A stretch of DNA of 64,000 nt from Tepidisphaeraceae bacterium (lineage in GTDB: Bacteria > Planctomycetota > Phycisphaerae > Tepidisphaerales > Tepidisphaeraceae). The stretch spans positions 301,814 to 365,813 of the forward strand of contig DASYHQ010000061.1 in NCBI GenBank assembly GCA_035998445.1, written 5' to 3'. This document shows positions 61,605 through 64,000 of this stretch, piece after piece (within the stretch, counting starts at the first letter, position 1; every line of letters starts with the position of its first letter). The position numbers were made by a program, and so were the translations under genes. The notes beneath the pieces are model-generated. The model ran no database searches, was not told the DNA's origin, and saw only the letters and a program-made list of their open reading frames with translations.

Positions 61605-61835
61605 CTAAGGATTGGAGTCGCTTTGTTGGGGTTCGAACCGTCGGACGACCGATCGAAACGCGATCGCTCCAACGCCGATCATTACGGCAAACGTCCCAAC
61701 GGTCGGGACGATCGACAGCCAGCCTTTCAATCCCTGCGCTGATTGCCCGAAGACCATCGCGACGCAGAGCAGTGCCGCGAATCCCATGACCGCACCGTAG
61801 AGCGTGGCCATGAGGTAGACGCCGACCTGCCGCAT
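61605..61835 (-). CDS. Small two-span membrane protein
   Basis: 76 residues from ATG 61835. Spans MATLYGAVMGFAALLCVAMV (~9-28) and VPTVGTFAVMIGVGAIAF (~43-60), then a basic-polar tail. No family recognised. It lies 26 bases after the dehydrogenase-like gene on the same strand. Confidence 0.5.
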   Translation of the reverse strand: MRQVGVYLMATLYGAVMGFAALLCVAMVFGQSAQGLKGWLSIVPTVGTFAVMIGVGAIAFRSVVRRFEPQQSDSNP

Positions 61836-61861
61836 GTCACTTCTTCACTTTCTCCTGAAGG

Positions 61862-63505
61862 CTACTCCACCCACGACGTCACCGGCTGTGTCGGCATCGC
61901 CGCGGGTTGGGTGGTGGGCAGGGGGGTCAGGCGGTACAGCCGGCCGGAGCGGCGGGTGATCTCGGGGTTGCCGCCGCGCAGGCGCATCTGGCCGAAGTCC
62001 AGGATGTACATCGAACCGTCGGGGGCGATCTTGATGTCGATCGGGCGTTCCATGGCGTCGCCGGCCTCGGTCTTGTCGATGCGGCTCTTGGGCTTGCCCT
62101 TGGTGTTGAAGATGAACTGCTTCACCTGCCGCGTGTCCATGTCGACGCGCACCACCTCAAACCCCACCGTGCCGCGCAGCGGTTGGCCGCCACTGGCGAA
62201 GGGGGCGCGGTCGCCGCTCATGCCGACGATCGCGTTGCCGCGGAACTCGCGGAAGGGGGTTTCCTCGGGCACGAAGTCGAACTTCGCCGCGCCGCTGAGC
62301 GACGGGAACGCCGCGCTCACCAGCGTGTCGCGGTTGGGGGCCAGCAGGCCGCTGGCGCCGTGGTCGATCAGGAAGGCCAGGTCGGGATAGCCGCTCTTCA
62401 CGATCATCGCCTTCGTCGCGTCGCTGATCTCCAACTCGCCCACGGGCCGCACGTCGGCCGTATAGTCGGGCCAGCCGTACCACGTGCCGGGGACGATGCG
62501 AAGCAGCGCGTCGGGGTCGTCCTGCACCGGCCGTGTGCCGCGCAGTTCCATGCCGTTGTTCGTCGCGTACAGCCGGCCGAACTCGTTGTAGCGCAACCCG
62601 CGCGGCAACCGGATGCCGTGCGCTTCCACGCGCAGATCGCCGCCCGTCGGGCTGATGCTATAGATGGCCCCGTTGGGCTTGGCCACCGGGCTGGGCGCGA
62701 TGCGCGTCTGGTTGCTCACCCCGAACGGCTGGAACGGCGCCGTCACCGCGACGTCTTCTCCCACGAACAGGCCCGCCCGCGGGTTGGGCGTGTTGAAGCG
62801 ATACCCGTACAGCTTCAACGGCACGTACGACTGATCCGCCAGCAACGGGTGCTCCTGCACCCAGCCGACCTTGAAGTTGTCCAACCCCACCACGCCGCTG
62901 TTCGTCGCCGTGCCCACGCCGAAAATCAACCGCCCGGTCGGCGACAGCGTGATGTCCGTCACGCTGTTGTCCCCCTGTGCCGGCAGGTCCGCCACCACCG
63001 TGCGCGTCGAGCCGTCGTCGATGCCGAACCGCGTGATCACGCCCATCCGGTTCTCATCGCGATGCGACACGAACAGCCCACCGTCGTGGTAGACCATCCC
63101 GCCGATCGGCGCGTAGATGTGGAACCGCTTCTTCAGGAACGCGAACGGCGACGAATCGGGCTTGGGATAAACGTCGAAGTACGTGCCGTCGGGCCGCCAC
63201 CCGTAGATGCGCGGCTCGATCGGCCCCGCCCCCGTCTCGGCCAACACGATCGACCCATCGGGCAGAAACGTCATCGCGCTCGGCGCCGTCAACCGGTCCG
63301 CCACCAGCGTCAGCTCGTAACCCGCCGGGTACTCGACGTACTTGCGGTCGATCGTCCGGGCCGCATCGCCACCGTACATCCGCGGCCCCTGCGCGCACCC
63401 GGCCAGCAGCCCGAGCACCGCCACCGCCACCCCCACCCACGACACCGCGCCACCCCGTATCCGGCGGCGAAACCCATCGCGTTGAGCAGCGTACGACATC
63501 AGCAT
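61862..63505 (-). CDS. Sorbosone/glucose-dehydrogenase-like beta-propeller lipoprotein
   Basis: The protein has 547 residues from ATG 63505 with GAGG 4 nt upstream. Lipoprotein signal with lipobox LLAGC near residue 38. The six-bladed propeller pattern of PQQ-type sugar dehydrogenases is visible: PSAMTFLPDGSIVLAETG, IGGMVYHDGGLFVSHRDENR, NSVTDITLSPTGRLIFGVG, LPRGLRYNEFGRLYATNNG, PGTWYGWPDY and ERPIDIKIAPDGSMYILDFG. Possibly a PQQ-dependent periplasmic oxidoreductase; cofactor binding is not shown. Confidence 0.85.
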   Translation of the reverse strand: MLMSYAAQRDGFRRRIRGGAVSWVGVAVAVLGLLAGCAQGPRMYGGDAARTIDRKYVEYPAGYELTLVADRLTAPSAMTFLPDGSIVLAETGAGPIEPRIYGWRPDGTYFDVYPKPDSSPFAFLKKRFHIYAPIGGMVYHDGGLFVSHRDENRMGVITRFGIDDGSTRTVVADLPAQGDNSVTDITLSPTGRLIFGVGTATNSGVVGLDNFKVGWVQEHPLLADQSYVPLKLYGYRFNTPNPRAGLFVGEDVAVTAPFQPFGVSNQTRIAPSPVAKPNGAIYSISPTGGDLRVEAHGIRLPRGLRYNEFGRLYATNNGMELRGTRPVQDDPDALLRIVPGTWYGWPDYTADVRPVGELEISDATKAMIVKSGYPDLAFLIDHGASGLLAPNRDTLVSAAFPSLSGAAKFDFVPEETPFREFRGNAIVGMSGDRAPFASGGQPLRGTVGFEVVRVDMDTRQVKQFIFNTKGKPKSRIDKTEAGDAMERPIDIKIAPDGSMYILDFGQMRLRGGNPEITRRSGRLYRLTPLPTTQPAAMPTQPVTSWVE

Positions 63506-63668
63506 GAGGCCTCTCTCCACGCGCCCGCCCTCGCAATCGGGACGGGGCACACCACTGATATACCGGAGCACGCCCGGAATGTCATTAGGAAGGGGAGGGG
63601 CGAAGTCCGAACGATGACGCCCAAAGCCGAAGTGAAGACGACCGGTTCACCCGCCGATCGATGTCAAC

Positions 63669-63754
63669 GCCGGGTGCCACGGTACGGTACGCCGTGCCGT
63701 GTCTTCCGCTGCCCAGGCAGAGCACGGCTTGGCGTACCAAACCGTGGCACCCGG
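63669..63754. repeat. Inverted repeat (GCCGGGTGCCACGGT)
   Basis: CGCCGGGTGCCACGGTACGG ... and ACCGTGGCACCCGGC are mirrored arms, with inner GGTACGCCGTGC / GCACGGCTTGGCGTACC. Same vocabulary as 9290-9370. Confidence 0.8.
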
Positions 63755-63787
63755 CTCTTCACCCCCCTTGGCCGATCTCGGCGCGCA

Positions 63788-63818
63788 ACAAAAAGGGGCG
63801 CGCCACACAGGCCGCGCC
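63788..63818 (-). terminator. Intrinsic terminator of the window-end gene
   Basis: GGGGCGCG / CGCGCCCC arms followed on the minus strand by TTTTT, 40 bases after the stop of the partial minus-strand gene. Confidence 0.85.
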
Positions 63819-63857
63819 CCAGTCTTCACTTCAGACTTCATCCGTCAGACGTCGCCT

Positions 63858-64000
63858 CTACGCCGCGATCTTCGCCGGCTGCGCCGCGCCGCCGGCGCCG
63901 CCCGCGGCGCCGACGCTCATCGTCGTCATCGCGCCGCCGTTCACGCCGAAGTTCACGACGAACTCCGCCGCGTCGCCCACGCCGGTCGTGCGCACGCCCT
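63858..64000 (-). CDS. C-terminal end of a Gly/Ala-rich protein (cut by window end)
   Basis: A minus-strand frame enters from the right edge and ends at TAG 63858-63860. The last 46 residues include EFVVNFGVNGGAMTTM, then a Gly/Ala-rich run and the end QPAKIAA. Too short to assign. The terminator just beyond supports a real gene end. Confidence 0.55.
   Translation of the reverse strand, partial: GVRTTGVGDAAEFVVNFGVNGGAMTTMSVGAAGGAGGAAQPAKIAA

Noticed and set aside
1..64000. tRNA or rRNA genes
   Set aside because: No cloverleaf with a T-loop core or rRNA-conserved sequence was noticed on either strand by eye; a covariance scan was not possible.

Overview
This window looks like a chromosomal segment of a high-GC planctomycete, probably class Phycisphaerae near Tepidisphaerales. 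The signs are the LEARQLLS secretion signature at the N-terminus of a large surface protein, a PEP-CTERM tail on a secreted esterase, TPR-bearing secretins, many 'SPGTPGEG'-type dispersed repeats and overall gene content. The assignment rests on recognised features, not on a database search. No rRNA, tRNA, CRISPR array or complete insertion sequence was seen.

Layout. 1-6.4 kb: the N-terminal part of a secreted protein (cut by the window edge), a hairpin-rich tandem repeat block, a lower-GC nuclease-ATPase gene that is a defence candidate, a 21-bp/heptad repeat ORF and a short secretin-like lipoprotein. 6.5-12 kb: small membrane protein, TerC, SprT-like protease, P-loop kinase-like protein, two hypotheticals and guaA. 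12-22 kb: a co-directional minus-strand block that is the highlight of the window. In transcription order it holds a WGR-PARP, a macro-domain protein, a large HEAT-like protein, a SWIM zinc-finger protein (GTGA overlap with the HEAT gene), a complete retron (a1, msr, msd, a2, then the reverse transcriptase) and an ADP-ribosylglycohydrolase.

22-31.5 kb: O-methyltransferase, zinc-ribbon protein overlapping a second TerC, ribosome hibernation factor divergent from a LysR/NhaR-type regulator, a membrane protein, a 1.2-kb gene-poor stretch, and a 1259-residue secretin. 31.6-41.7 kb: glycine-zipper protein, small secreted protein, BatA-like protein, STAS/anti-sigma kinase pair, Uma2 protein, two tandem paralogous membrane proteins, rimO and folC. 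42-47 kb: PEP-CTERM esterase, TetR plus AhpD-like gene sharing an operator, nitrilase-family amidase and an outer-membrane barrel protein. 47-57.5 kb: UvrD/PcrA helicase, heptosyltransferase-like protein, and an ABC exporter cluster (ATPase, fused double permease, large membrane protein). 57.7-64 kb: surface protein with delta-60 repeats and three CBM-like modules, two tiny membrane proteins, a sorbosone-dehydrogenase-like lipoprotein and the C-terminus of one more gene.

The strongest discovery candidate is the retron. The RT has YADD, NAxxH and VTG motifs. Immediately upstream lies a 267-nt ncRNA with complementary a1/a2 arms, a branching G after TTA, msr stem-loops and a long msd hairpin. 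Its setting among PARP, macro-domain, SWIM, HEAT and ADP-ribosylglycohydrolase genes suggests a multi-gene defence or stress island linking msDNA to ADP-ribosylation. That link is inference. A second theme is short palindromic repeat families that fill intergenic gaps; one is inserted in frame inside the helicase gene and another forms the C-terminus of a glycosyltransferase.
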